Shown: positions 23,918-34,620 of the stretch, piece by piece
Position numbering within the stretch: the first letter of the stretch is position 1
Layout of the letters: each line of letters begins with the position of its first letter
Assembly: GCA_032191485.1 (NCBI GenBank)
Contig: JAVDOI010000003.1
Location: 13,271,813-13,335,812 of the forward strand
DNA length: 64,000 nt
Direction: 5' to 3'
Origin: Leptoclinus maculatus
Lineage: Eukaryota > Chordata > Actinopteri > Perciformes > Stichaeidae
Made by a program: the position numbers and the translations under genes
Notes under the pieces: model-generated
The model's input: only the letters and a program-made list of their open reading frames with translations
Database searches by the model: none
What the model was told of the DNA's origin: nothing

Positions 23918-25381
23918 TTAGAGGAGACGGGGGATATTTGGGAATATCGCTGTACTTCTAGTGCTGCCTGAAGACAAGTGTAGAAACGCAGATTCAACAA
24001 CAGTGCAGCACACATGTACAGCTGCTGCTCTGGGCCACTGACACACATATCAGTCAAGTTCTAATACAGTTTGTGTATTTGTGAGTACATGTGTGGCCAT
24101 TTTTTATTTTTTTTTTGCCAGCAAGGTCAGAGAGCAAAGGCATGGCTTCTTGCCAGATGCAAACCTCAGGCGCAAACCTCAGTTGGATTAAAACCAGCAA
24201 CTTTCACTTAGTTTTTTCTCTAAAAAAAAAAGTTAAAAACCGTACAAATGTTCATGTTCAACTGAGTGAAACACAAAATTTCATCAGGCTTTGATTTTTC
24301 CGTTCATGGCATCTGAGAGAATGTGTCCAATTAATTATAACCTTTCTTTTAGAAACTGCAATATTTGGCAACTTAACTCACGCCCATGCCTAAGCTCTAG
24401 TTGCACGATACCATGAGGTGCAGGGGCTATAACTTTAGCTCTGTTTTATTTTATTTCACGATATCCTACAAAAAAAATAGCAAAATATGTAAATCTTTTG
24501 TGCAGAAGAACTTGAGTGAGCCATAAGCACTCGGTTAGTGGTAAGCACAAGCTGGCACTCATTGCAACTGCAGTAAATCAGCTATTACTGTGATTCAATA
24601 GATTCTGAGGCAGCCAGTACTTCGAGACTTTCTGTCAGTGAGGGATTTATTCTGTGCGTTGACATCCAACATTTACAGTAGATGTCTTGCAAAGAAAACC
24701 ACAAGATAAGGCGATGCATGTGAAACTGTATGGTGGTTATAGAATTTGCACCAAAAAAAAAGGCAGAAAAGCATTTTCATTATACTTAACACGAAAGTGT
24801 TGGGCTTCGTGCAGTTCTCACATAATTACCATTTTATCTTGTGCTTCCCTGGTAAACACATGTAAATCCAAGGCTATAAGGAGATTGTTACCCTGTCTTA
24901 TTATCATTACGCTATAGCTCTCACAGCTGGAAGGTCTTAGGAAATCTCGGCATAACTACGTTGAATGGTGTTCGCTTTCAGTTGTGAAAACTGTTTTCTC
25001 TCCACCTAAAAATAACAAAAAGAGAGAGAGAGGGGACAGGAATTGATTCACCGATCCTCGCTGTAATTCAGTCATCCATTTACTGTAAATACACAGCTGG
25101 AAAAAGGCAAAGTGCTGGGCAAAACCATGATGTTTGAACTGCCAAATTAAAAAGGAATCTTACAGCATGGTTCCTATAACACGCACGAGAGTACACCCTC
25201 TGCATGGTTCCCTCTCTTAATCTCTTCTTATACTTCACCCTCCCTTTATAAACACTGCAATCAGCGCATCTCTCAGTCTTGCCATGTCTAACCCCACAAA
25301 CCAAAAACAGATCACGTAAAAAAACTATGTTTTACAGCCAGGGTTCAAGGAGAGAAGTACAGCGATGCGGTGGAGCACGCC
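23918..25381. other. unique noncoding DNA, no gene
   Basis: About 1.5 kb of AT-rich sequence with several A/T homopolymers (near 24106-24116, 24222-24231, 24752-24761). No domain-bearing frame and no recognised repeat. Confidence 0.55.
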
Positions 25382-25408
25382 GCTGCTGCTGCTGCTGCTG
25401 CTGCTGCT
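25382..25408. repeat. (GCT)9 trinucleotide repeat
   Basis: Nine perfect GCT units (CTG/CAG class). The minus frame through it encodes a serine run, but no surrounding protein features support translation. Confidence 0.97.
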
Positions 25409-25980
25409 TTTACGACAGTAGACAGAGAAAGTGAGCTGTGGGGAGAGAGAACTACCAAAGACCCTGAGACGGGTCAGGGTTGAAGTGCACCATGCTAACA
25501 GCGGCTTGCCTGTAAACAGAGGCACACCTGCCACTCGGCAAGTGTCTGCCTGCTGAAGAGAGTTTAGCGCTGTGGCGTCTCCTGGCCCTGTTTATACTGT
25601 AACCAAACAGAAAGGAGGGGTCTTCAAAGACAACCTGACTCTCTGTAATCACTCCTGTTTGGGCTTTGATCACAGGGAGGGAAGAGAGAAAATAATTACA
25701 CGTTTCTTGGGTGCCCTTTTACATTGAATGAAAGGCGATGTTAGATTTGAATCGTATGGTAATGGGAGGCTGTCTGTGCGAATGTGATGGGGAGGTGTTG
25801 AATGCTACTTGAGGGAAATAAAACAAGACCCGCTGAGACATTTTGTTCTACCAGCCCTGAGAGCTTCTGGCAACCTGCCTCGTGTGCTGCCTCCACCAGA
25901 ACACAGAGGAGGGGTCAGAAAACGACGTGGGGACTGACACTATCGAGCCCCCGGTGCACTTTGTGAAAGAGGAAGGACAC
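25409..25980. other. unique spacer
   Basis: No gene or repeat recognised. Confidence 0.5.
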
Positions 25981-26022
25981 ACTGACTGACTGACTGACTG
26001 ACTGACTGACTGACTGACTGAC
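25981..26022. repeat. (ACTG)10 tetranucleotide repeat
   Basis: Ten perfect ACTG units plus AC, uninterrupted. Confidence 0.98.
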
Positions 26023-27637
26023 CACTCTGCATTTCAAAGTGCCTCCACTTATTTGTGCCATGGTCTGCTTGGAAAAAATGCTTTTATTTGTGTGCTGGGC
26101 CCTTTCATGAGCGTCTCCCTATGATCTATGTGATAACGGAGCAGACTGAGAACGGTATTAGGATTCTATTGTGCAGACGTTGTTATTTTCCTTTCATCTA
26201 TCAGTATGAAAGCCCCAAACATCAAGTAGTCTGGAGCATTGAAGAAGATGTCCTTATTCTGACAAAATGAATCAGAGCACATGAGGCCATCTTCAAGAGG
26301 TCTAGACAGCGAAATATAGGAAAGGTAAAATGTCTGAACAGTGAGAATTAGGACTTGCATTGACCTGAAGATGAACAAAAACACAGTGAAGTGGTAGGTT
26401 ATTAATGTGTTCAATTTTTCATCATGATGGTACCTCGGGCTTGATAAAGCGTCTCTTTCCATATTGAGCTTTGAGTATATGCTTCATAATAGATGAAAAG
26501 TGATTGAATGTTCTGGTCAGAAACCCAGCTTGCTTTGACTCTTATGCAATTACTAGCTGCATGTGAGGACGTGTAATCAATTGAGAAATCCATGACAGTT
26601 TCTCCATTCGAAACACATGGGAAGACAGCCAGTCATCCTTCACGTGCCCTTTGTGACTGATGCATCTACTTCCCATCTACAACATGTATGACCATACTGC
26701 AGGCACACACAACATTGGATCGTGCATTATGTATTGAGGTTGTCTAAACATGATGATGGCGAAACCAGCAATAAGTATCAGTCATCCTGCCACGACTACG
26801 AGCTTCCGTTGTGAGTGATTGGGCTTTGAGAGGGCTGAGTCTGAGTGCTCAGAGTCTCAACTGTGACTGCATCGGCAGGCTTTGACCCCACAAATAGAAG
26901 TGACCTCACTCAGCTATTCTCCATAGTGTTGTGTTTGTGTGCTGACAGCATTTGACGGAGAAAAAAAACACACAGTTTTTTCTATTTTGCCGTTTTTCCT
27001 GACAAGCGGCCTCTGGTGGTCATGCAAATAATGACTGTCCTCTTTTACAGATTCTGACTTTGACACGAAAGGCCGCTGTTTGCACCAGTTTCCTACCAAC
27101 AGTCAACATTGGTTTCTTTTAAGCACGACTTTTAACCGAGTAGTTTAACTGCCTTAACTTAAAAGTGTACTTCCCCAATTTAATATTGAACCACAATCTC
27201 TTGTTTTCTATTACTGTATGTGTAAAATATAGAATATGTGACATGTGGGTGTGAAGGCTTTAGAGTTGTTTAACGTTGTATTGAGGAACTTTTAACTGGT
27301 TATGAAGCAGTCTCTCCGTTTATTACTGGTGCCTTTATATGACCTTCATAAACAAGACTATCAGCAGGGAAATTGTGTATTGCTGGGCCCGCAAGGGAGG
27401 CACGGGAGAACTAGAACCAGGACTGTCAAAGCCCTGCTGTGCAGTAAAATGAGGGGTTTTCCCAAAAGTAGTCTGGTGCTCAGAAAACACTCCCGCTTTT
27501 GTCCACAGGGACCGCCAAAATCAAGACAAAATTAAACTTCCTCTTAGTAGCTTTAAAGGCATTCCTGAAACCAGTTACTGATCACGCTTACTGTTGATTA
27601 ATTAGGAAAGCAATGGAATTATTTTTTAATGAGTGAG
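26023..27637. other. unique noncoding DNA, no gene
   Basis: About 1.6 kb with an octamer ATGCAAAT (27022-27029) followed by AATGAC, and TTGATTAATTAGG near 27594. No exon-like frame. Parts near 26990-27080 and 27540-27637 have regulatory-like texture. Confidence 0.45.
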
Positions 27638-27845
27638 CTTTAAAGGTGCTGGTAGTTGATTTGTATTACCTTTGAACAGTGTTAAATGTTAAATAAGTGT
27701 TAAATGCCTGTTTCCAGTCTTTATGCTATGCTAACCTAGGTGCTGCTGGTTGTCGCTTTATATTCACTGTTCCAGACACGTTTCATCCAACAGAAAGAAA
27801 ACAAACGTGTATTTCCCAAACTTTCGTATCAATCCTTCAAAAGCG
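27638..27845 (+). mobile_element. teleost interspersed repeat, diverged copy
   Basis: Starts TTTAAAGGTGCTGGTAG, contains TGTTTCCAGTCTTTATGCTA, GCTAACC and a GTATTTCCCAAA segment, and ends near CCTTCAAA. This order of words matches, from memory, a very abundant percomorph repeat. The starting TTTAAAGG and closing CCTTCAAA are near reverse complements, which would suit short terminal inverted repeats of a MITE, but I am not sure of its class. No coding capacity. Confidence 0.7.
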
Positions 27846-28265
27846 TACTTATACCTGTGACACTGTTGGACTCATAATGAACAGTTTGGAGGAAAAAAGA
27901 TCAAAACTGATGCAGAAGAACCAGTGATATTACCATCACCACATATGTGGGCTACTTGTCAAAGCCTTGCCCCTACATTACCTACAAATCTAAAACAAAA
28001 AAGACGTTAATTTGCGTAATAATAACTTATTCTTTTTTTTTGGAGACAATGACAAACGACCTACAGTATTTTGTTGTTCAGATATGGTACAGATGTGTAT
28101 TTCAAGTAAAAAAAGAGTGTAAAAAGTGTAAACATAATGTCTTTGGTGATACATGCCAGCCCAGCAGTGTCATTCCTACCACATCCTGTGTAATACAGAG
28201 ACGACACATTACTGTAGGTAAGGTAGACCAGCACCTGGGGGAGTGTTTGCTGAGCTCTGCTGCTG
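27846..28265. other. unique spacer
   Basis: AT-rich, no supportable feature. Confidence 0.5.
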
Positions 28266-28480
28266 TCACGCCTGTGATTGGGCAGAGCAGGGATGCAAGG
28301 AAGCAGGGATGGAGAGATGGAAGAGTGAAGCCGAAGGGAAGGAGAAGGGGCGGAGGGAGAAGGGAGGGGAATATAGATGCAGATGAAAGAAAGGCTGTGA
28401 CAGATTCAGGAGAGAAGTGGCGAGGGAGGCGTGGAGAAGATGGAAGCAAGGAGAGAAACAGAGGCAGGGAACCCAGCAGG
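28266..28480. other. purine-rich tract
   Basis: Plus strand is strongly A/G-biased (GGGAAGGAGAAGGGG-type words). It accounts for the long overlapping frames here (plus 27947-28573; minus 28102-28530 and 28266-28790), which I do not consider genes. Confidence 0.75.
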
Positions 28481-28924
28481 TGTTCCCAGCATGTCTGCCT
28501 CCTCTGCTGCAGGTTCTCAGCCTCAGCCAAGGGAATGACGACTCAGCTGCTGCCATGCAAGCTGGGTGACTGAAAGACCCAGTAACCAATCTGTGACTGC
28601 GGGGCAGAACAGGACTTGCCTGAGCCACATCCAACTTTGCCTCTTCATCTGTCTGTAAAATTGAGAGATGGAATGAAAAAAAAAAAAAAAAAGCCTCTCC
28701 AACCTTGCCATTGCTAACCCACTTCAGTCTTATCAGCACTACACAGCTGGGAAAAGAGGTTTCAAAATTCATTAGATGGCAAAATGCCATTTATGATGAG
28801 GATAAGGACATTTATATAATTTGATTGAACAGCATTCCAGGTTTACTGACTGATGGCAGTCAGGCCTACTGTTCTCCTCTGTAAACCTAATCCTGTTTCT
28901 GTGTCAGTTGCTGTGTTTTTATTG
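28481..28924. other. unique spacer
   Basis: A-run at about 28676-28692. Nothing else recognised. Confidence 0.5.
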
Positions 28925-29300
28925 TGTCTGACACCAGGTGGATTATGTCGGTTAATTCACAATGAATCAAACAAAAGCTAATACTAATCCAGAGTGAGGC
29001 TTCGGTGTGATGTCTGACGCTCCGGATTAATTCACAACATTCCCCAACCAGCCTAATCCTTAACGAACCAGACGGGACGGTATCCTAACTGACAGTTTCT
29101 GCCTCGTTATGGCAGGGAGATATGCTTCACCTCCCTCTTCCCTCGGAAAATCCATTCTGATGAGCGAGACAAAGGGGAAGCCATTACGGAAAGAATAAAC
29201 TGGGTAAAAACTTTCCCAACAGCTTTTCTTCGGCAACCATTAAGCCCGTCTTGAAGCCTTTCGGAGTGTGTTCTGCTTCTCTTAAGGTTTAGGTTTTGAC
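28925..29300. promoter_or_regulatory. candidate regulatory block with duplicated two-part motif
   Basis: TGTCTGAC followed by TTAATTCACAA occurs twice: 28925-28932 with 28952-28962 (19-bp gap), and 29011-29018 with 29027-29037 (8-bp gap). The rest is complex single-copy sequence with GCTAATACTAATCC near 28977. The duplicated pairing argues for structured factor binding. Enhancer function is inferred. Confidence 0.42.
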
Positions 29301-29924
29301 ATTTTTAAATCAATAGGAGGCAGAGAGATGTTTTTTTTTTATTTTTTTACAGATTTGTGAAGCATGGGTGAAAACACTTCAATCAGGCCTGCAGAGGACC
29401 TGACACAGGAGAGGGGGGATCGATCCATAATGAGTGGAGCCCTACCTGGGGTTCCTCGTCTCTTCTCAGCTACCTCAAATCCAGTAAATCCACCCTCCAC
29501 ACTACATTCACTGATTACATCAACTTGGTAAAGTATATTTCGTACAAAATAAAAAAAAAACCTCCCCGTGGAGATGTTGTTGAAGCTGATTTTGTCCTTT
29601 GTTAAAAAGAGTTTTGCTGTCAGAACTACAGGGATTCATTTTCAATTCATTGAAAGTGCAGTTACAGGCTGCACAGACTGATTGGTAACTAAATAACCGA
29701 AAAGGATGATAACCATTGATCAGTACAGAGCAGGAAAAGCAGGTTCTGCAATTATTGTGAAAGTGGAATGAACTGTTAAAGTGCCAAGTGCTGAAATGCT
29801 TCGACAATAAGTGACACAAATAAACTATAAAACGTTTTTTTTTTGCACAGTCTAACGTGATATCTGAAGTCATTTGTTTAAAATTAGGTTCACAGGCTGG
29901 AGCTGACCCCCTATCTTTGCCCTC
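29301..29924. other. unique spacer with T-runs
   Basis: T-runs near 29331-29347, an A-run near 29551-29560 and a T-run near 29836-29844. A 151-codon minus frame (29520-29975) is AT-rich, Phe/Cys-heavy and without recognisable features. Confidence 0.5.
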
Positions 29925-30720
29925 CTCACCAGTGCGGCCCCAGCCACTGTTCCACAAATGTATTGGCCATTTCAAAAGATGCTATTGTATCACCAAGCCA
30001 GCCTAGTTAATTAGGCATCCAGCCGGCCTTCCTCTATTGAATGCACAGTCCCTCCGGGCCCCACAGCTGCTCCTACTATGGAGGTTAAGTGCTAAAACAT
30101 GTTCCCCCCTACTACATGACTCACAGAGGTATAGCACCAATGGATTTCCAGTTACCTTACAACGCTCCCTCTGCGTTTGTCAGAGGGCAACTAAAAGGGA
30201 AAGAGGTGATGATCTGATAACATATTCCATGAACAAGTTTTTTAAAACCAAGGAGAAACGTGGCAGGTATATGACGCCAGTAGATTTAACCAATTTAATT
30301 TGCATTGCAAACAGTTTGACAGTAAATCCTTGATGGATAGGAGTATCTCTACTGCTGACTTCAAACAGCATGGCCTGATAACAACACGTTCACCTCAAAC
30401 TCCCTCCACATCTCCAATAATTCATGTGATACCAACTGACTCATTCTCCCAAAAATATGACCTACGCATGCAGAGAGATATGTGTCAGCAGTTTGGAATG
30501 GCTTAGCCTCCGTCACATTCAAATAATCACTGACCCAGCAGTGAAAGTCATCAAGATACTAACACCAACTTCCAAATACAGCATGAAAAAGGCATTTTGT
30601 TTTGTAAAGAAGTATCTGGAAAAGCTGTCAAAGTATTCCACGATGAAGCATTAAAATGCTACGTAGCATTTTAGCGCCTAGTAAATCTGCAGTGTAATAT
30701 AGTGATGTGAGGCTTCCTCC
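29925..30720. promoter_or_regulatory. candidate regulatory block, 0.8 kb
   Basis: One of the longest low-complexity-free stretches in the window. It has TTAATTAG (30007-30014) inside CCTAGTTAATTAGGC, a CCAATTTAATTTGCAT stretch with a minus-strand octamer (30298-30305), AATAATTCATG near 30416 and a perfect 22-bp palindrome (30652-30673). Three overlapping frames of 60-100 codons show no family features. Best single candidate for a conserved noncoding element by texture, still unproven. Confidence 0.48.
30652..30673. repeat. perfect 22-bp palindrome
   Basis: Half-site TAAAATGCTAC is followed without spacer by its reverse complement, with TACGTA at the centre. By chance about 0.015 would be expected in 64 kb of even-composition DNA. 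It could be a dimeric-factor site or extrude as a small cruciform. Confidence 0.96.
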
Positions 30721-30991
30721 CCTGGCTGTGTCACTTTGCGTGCGAGCGTGTGCGTGGGCCTCTCAGTGGATTTGTTATATGGTGAGTCGGTAAAGCCCTC
30801 CAATGTGAAAACCATCTTCCCAAAGTCAGAGAAATGTGATGTGGATCGACGTTGATAATAAATAGCCGCGATAACTGGGGGAGGAACCCATCATCAGGTG
30901 GTGAGATGGGTCTGCGCGAGGACGAAGCAGCCATAAAAGCCTGAATGAAGAGATGTAAAACAATAAGGCCAGAGAGGCTGGGAGGAGAGGA
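30721..30991. other. unique spacer into G-rich tract
   Basis: Complex up to about 30950 (TTGATAATAAATAGCC near 30853 is AT-core rich), then increasingly G/A-rich. Confidence 0.45.
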
Positions 30992-31017
30992 GGGGGGGGG
31001 GGGGGGGGGGGGGGGGG
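30992..31017. repeat. poly-G run of 26
   Basis: Twenty-six consecutive G on the plus strand. Exact length is unreliable in most sequencing data. Strong G-quadruplex potential. Confidence 0.9.
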
Positions 31018-33020
31018 ACAGGAGGGAGGGATGTCGACCCCGGCGAGTGAGCAGAATGTAGAGATAGAGAGATGGAAGGAGAGGAATAGAACGAGAGGAG
31101 AAGAGGAGGCGGAGGAACGAGAGAGGGTGAGTCAGCCATGTCTGCACTCCATCAAAAACTGTGTCAGTCATTCACTACCACCGTCCAACCCTACCCCACC
31201 TACCCTATGCCCCCCCCCCCCCCTGCTCCACTCTCTCTTCAACTCGCACATTAATTCCACTTCTTTTAACCGCCAGCCAGGGGTGTCCTCGACTGAATGT
31301 CAATCCTCTGTTCAGGGTGACAGGAGAGTGAACGAGGAAGGAGAGAGAGCGAGGGCAGGCACGGAGGGGGAGGGTGGGTGGGAGGGAGTGGAGGGAGTGA
31401 AAACTGCTTGGCTTGCTCAGAGGCCTTCTTTATCTGAAGGTCTTACCCAACATGACCTGCTCCTTTCCATTTTAATTACCCTCTTTTTAATATTACTCCT
31501 GTCTCTCCGACTGGCATTGAGAGATATTTGGTAAGATACTGCGCTGTATCATAGTGTTTGACAGGCGTGAAGACAGTAGACGTCTGAGGCTCAGACATCC
31601 TGACACAGACAGACATACAGAGCGGGTGTGACAAGTGCACACACTGACAGTGTCGCCAAACATCCTGCCGGTGAAGGTGGAGGACGGAGATGCAGGAGAT
31701 GATCAAGTTGGCACACGGCGAAAACCAACTGCCGATGTGAATTATGGGAGTTATTCCCTGAGCTGCAAATTCAAATTAATCAATGCCAACCTCGTTCGAA
31801 ACCAAATCAGACCTGGACTGAAATTTATGTCCCAGCAGGTTCTCACTGAGGGCGATGATTTTCTTTATTTATCTACTAACCACACACCAACCCAGAAGAA
31901 TCAGGTCACTGTTGATACATGTAAGTAAATATGCATCTGTGTGTGGACATCCCGCCTTCACCTCACACGGGAGGCCTGATAAATAGAACACGAGAGGAGT
32001 ATATCTGGTCAACATGGCATGCGTGAAAAATAATTGCACTTAGGCTGACACCCAAGGTCGACAGGCTCCAACAGCTGCCCAATCGTTGCTGGCTATTTTT
32101 CCTTCTCCTGTCTGGACTTGGCTGAGTATAAAAAAGCACATCACACTGAATGTTTTTCATGTTGTCATATGATAGCACATGAAGGCCTCATTCAGTATCA
32201 AGAAACGCGAAAAGCAATCGCATGCTCCTCTTGGCAAGTGAGGCTCCCATTCGTTGTTAGAGATTGAATAGGGATAGGTTGAGAGTATAATGAAAGCAGG
32301 GAATTCATTACTGGACTGCAGGTATGCTTCCAACCATCTGTTTTACTCACATTTTAAATTGGCTCTTAGACTGGAAACGTCTAGAGTGCTTAAAAAAAAA
32401 AAAGCAGAGTGTTTTTTTTACTCTAGGGTTACGTAAACAAAGTTTGCATATTGAACAAGAGAAGATGCTGACGCTGAAAACTGATTTTCAACACACATGC
32501 TGGCCTTCCCCCCAACTGGAAAACCAACATATAGAAGAATAAAAACAGAGGCGTTGGTGCGGTGTGTAATCTCCGGTTAGAGTTCAAGTGGGGACCATGT
32601 TGTATGTCATCCCTATTTTTTTATCACAATAGCAGAAAATAAAGTACATGTGGGTCAGAGGAAACAACTTTATTTGTATTCATTTTTAATTTTTTTAAAT
32701 ATCAACTTGGAGTTTCTAGTGCTCAAATGATTATGTAATTGTTTCAGATCCTCAGGAATGTATTTGGATAATAGTTGACATGAGCTGAATGAGCTTTTTT
32801 TCTGAAAATGCCAGAAATTCGCATTAAACATTTTTGGGGAAATACACTAAAAAGATTATATTCTGATATGTTGTGTTGGGTTACAATCTTTGTTTCAAGG
32901 GTAAAGGTACAAAGGTATTTATTACACAATGCTCAATCCCACTCAAGCTTTCACCAGTGGACACAAACTTTCACTCATCCTCTCAGCCTAGCTCTCTGAC
33001 ACAAATGGCTTACTGTTGAC

Positions 33021-33022
<2 letters not shown>
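31018..33022. other. unique noncoding DNA, no gene
   Basis: About 2 kb. Purine-rich around 31050-31130 and 31320-31400, C-run of 14 at 31210-31223. A TTTTAATTACCC / TTTTTAATATTAC segment (31470-31496) and AAATTAATCAATGCC near 31772 have regulatory-like texture. A-run near 32391-32403. The 167-codon plus frame at 31031-31534 spans biased tracts and is discounted. Confidence 0.5.

Positions 33023-33110
<88 letters not shown>
33023..33110. repeat. (GA)n microsatellite
   Basis: About 44 uninterrupted GA units, similar in length to the array at 6.95 kb. A homopurine mirror repeat. Confidence 0.98.
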
Positions 33111-33113
<3 letters not shown>

Positions 33114-33639
33114 CCATCTTGGATATTTGTTACGGGGTAGGAGAATCAGCAGTGAAATTCTGTGGAAAAAAAAGGTGGTCTCTAAACACTCCCCACACTT
33201 CCAGCAGCCCACAGTGAACTCTCCCCTAAGAGTGAGAAATGGGCATGGGGAGATGGGAGGCAGTCCTGGGTGAAATTCAAGGCCAAAGCACTCATGTCTC
33301 CTCCATCTACCACCTCCCACCTCAGGCGCAACACATTACCTCTCTCCTGGATATAATCACACCCAGCGAGCGAGCTTTGGCTGCGTTGTGTATGAGCGAG
33401 TGAGGGTGTGTTTCTATTTATGTGACTAGTGTGTGTTAGCATATCTGCATGTCTCTATGGCATGTGAGCAGTTGGTGTGTGTGGGTGTGTTTTTGTGTGT
33501 GTGTGTGTGCCTGTGTACTGCATGTGATTGCCAATGGAATTGCACTGGGAATTACACCCAGGCCCACGTGTCCCCCCTCATACGAGTCCCTCTCCAGCGT
33601 CTCCTCTTTTATTAGCACGTCCTCTTTTTTTCATTAACT
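33111..33639. other. unique spacer with short GT runs
   Basis: GT-rich near 33475-33520. No gene. Confidence 0.5.
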
Positions 33640-33931
33640 GAAAAGGTTACTTGTGCATTTGTAATACCCCGCATGAATCGCCTGTTACCCCTCCTTGCCC
33701 ACGGTTGAGGTAAGGCCCCCAAACCTTTCCTACCTACCCCCTCTCCCTCCTTTAGCTGCAAGAGGACATTTCAATGGCATTGTCCTCCCCTCTGCCTCGC
33801 AAACACAGGTAGGGAAATATCACCCGGGGAATAAATAACTCGGCCAGGTTAATTATTTGGCAGACGCGTCCGTAGATTAATAACAGAATAAAAATGCAGC
33901 GGTGGACGGAGGTGATCTGAGAGGTGTGGGA
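33640..33931. promoter_or_regulatory. candidate regulatory block
   Basis: TTTGTAATACC near 33657, GGTTAATTATTTGG near 33847, and TAGATTAATAACAG near 33872 lie in complex sequence that ends at a G-run. Texture-based inference. Confidence 0.35.
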
Positions 33932-33953
33932 GGGGGGGGGGGGGGGGGGGGGG
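33932..33953. repeat. poly-G run of 22
   Basis: Twenty-two consecutive G, same strand as the run at 30.99 kb. Length is uncertain for technical reasons. Flanked by G-rich sequence. Confidence 0.9.
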
Positions 33954-34339
33954 AGGTTGGCGGAGGAGGAGGAATGATGGGCAATTGAGCGGAGTTATTG
34001 GAGAGCAACAGTGCATGTGCTGGCTTCAGATAGATGTAGGAGCTGGGTCTAGCCCCAAGGCTGTGAATATGCTGTCTGGGAGGAAAGAGATTAACTAAGG
34101 CAGCTCGGTGACATCATGCCTGCAGAGACAGTTATGAGGAGTATCCATCACAGACATCGTCTGCAAGAAATGGAAGAAGAGGGTAAAAAAAAAAAAAAAC
34201 AGAGTAATATCTCGAAATGATGTATAAAAAATAAAATATGCAAGGGAGTAGCAGGGAGTGCGCATTTAAATGGAGGATACTTGTTCATCTCAACATTATA
34301 ACTGTATAGGCGCACACTTATTCGTCATTCAAAAATGTT
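33954..34339. other. unique spacer
   Basis: A-run near 34185-34199. No gene or repeat recognised. Confidence 0.5.
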
Positions 34340-34620
34340 TTTCTTTAGCAAATGAATCCTGTGGCAGATGCATACAAATCAAGATTTCCAGCTAAGTGCG
34401 TGATTGTGAGGTTAGTTTTTTTTACACCAGAAGTTTCACTTCGACATTTCCTGGAACTTGTAATAATAAACAAAGTAAAATCAATGCGGAGATAAGACCT
34501 GGCAAATCGAGCAGGGGTGTTAATCAGTTCAATAAAATGAGAAGCAACCCCATGTGGAGTTATTATCATCGCAAATGCACAAACAACCCAAATACCCTTA
34601 ATCTAGTCGAGGGGTAAAGC
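34340..34620. promoter_or_regulatory. candidate regulatory block (weak)
   Basis: Complex AT-rich sequence with TTGTAATAATAAACAAAG near 34457, GTTAATCAGTTC near 34519 and TTATTATCATCGC near 34560. No simple repeats except an eight-T run. Confidence 0.3.

Noticed and set aside
25360..25534. Serine-run protein on the minus strand
   Set aside because: The run is the (GCT)9 repeat read on the minus strand; the flanks have no coding signature.
28102..28790. Overlapping 142-208-codon frames on both strands
   Set aside because: They result from a purine-rich plus strand that lacks stop codons in several frames.
30731..31534. Pro/Ser-rich frames of 81-167 codons
   Set aside because: They span the G26 run, a C-run and GA-rich sequence. 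Compositional artefacts.
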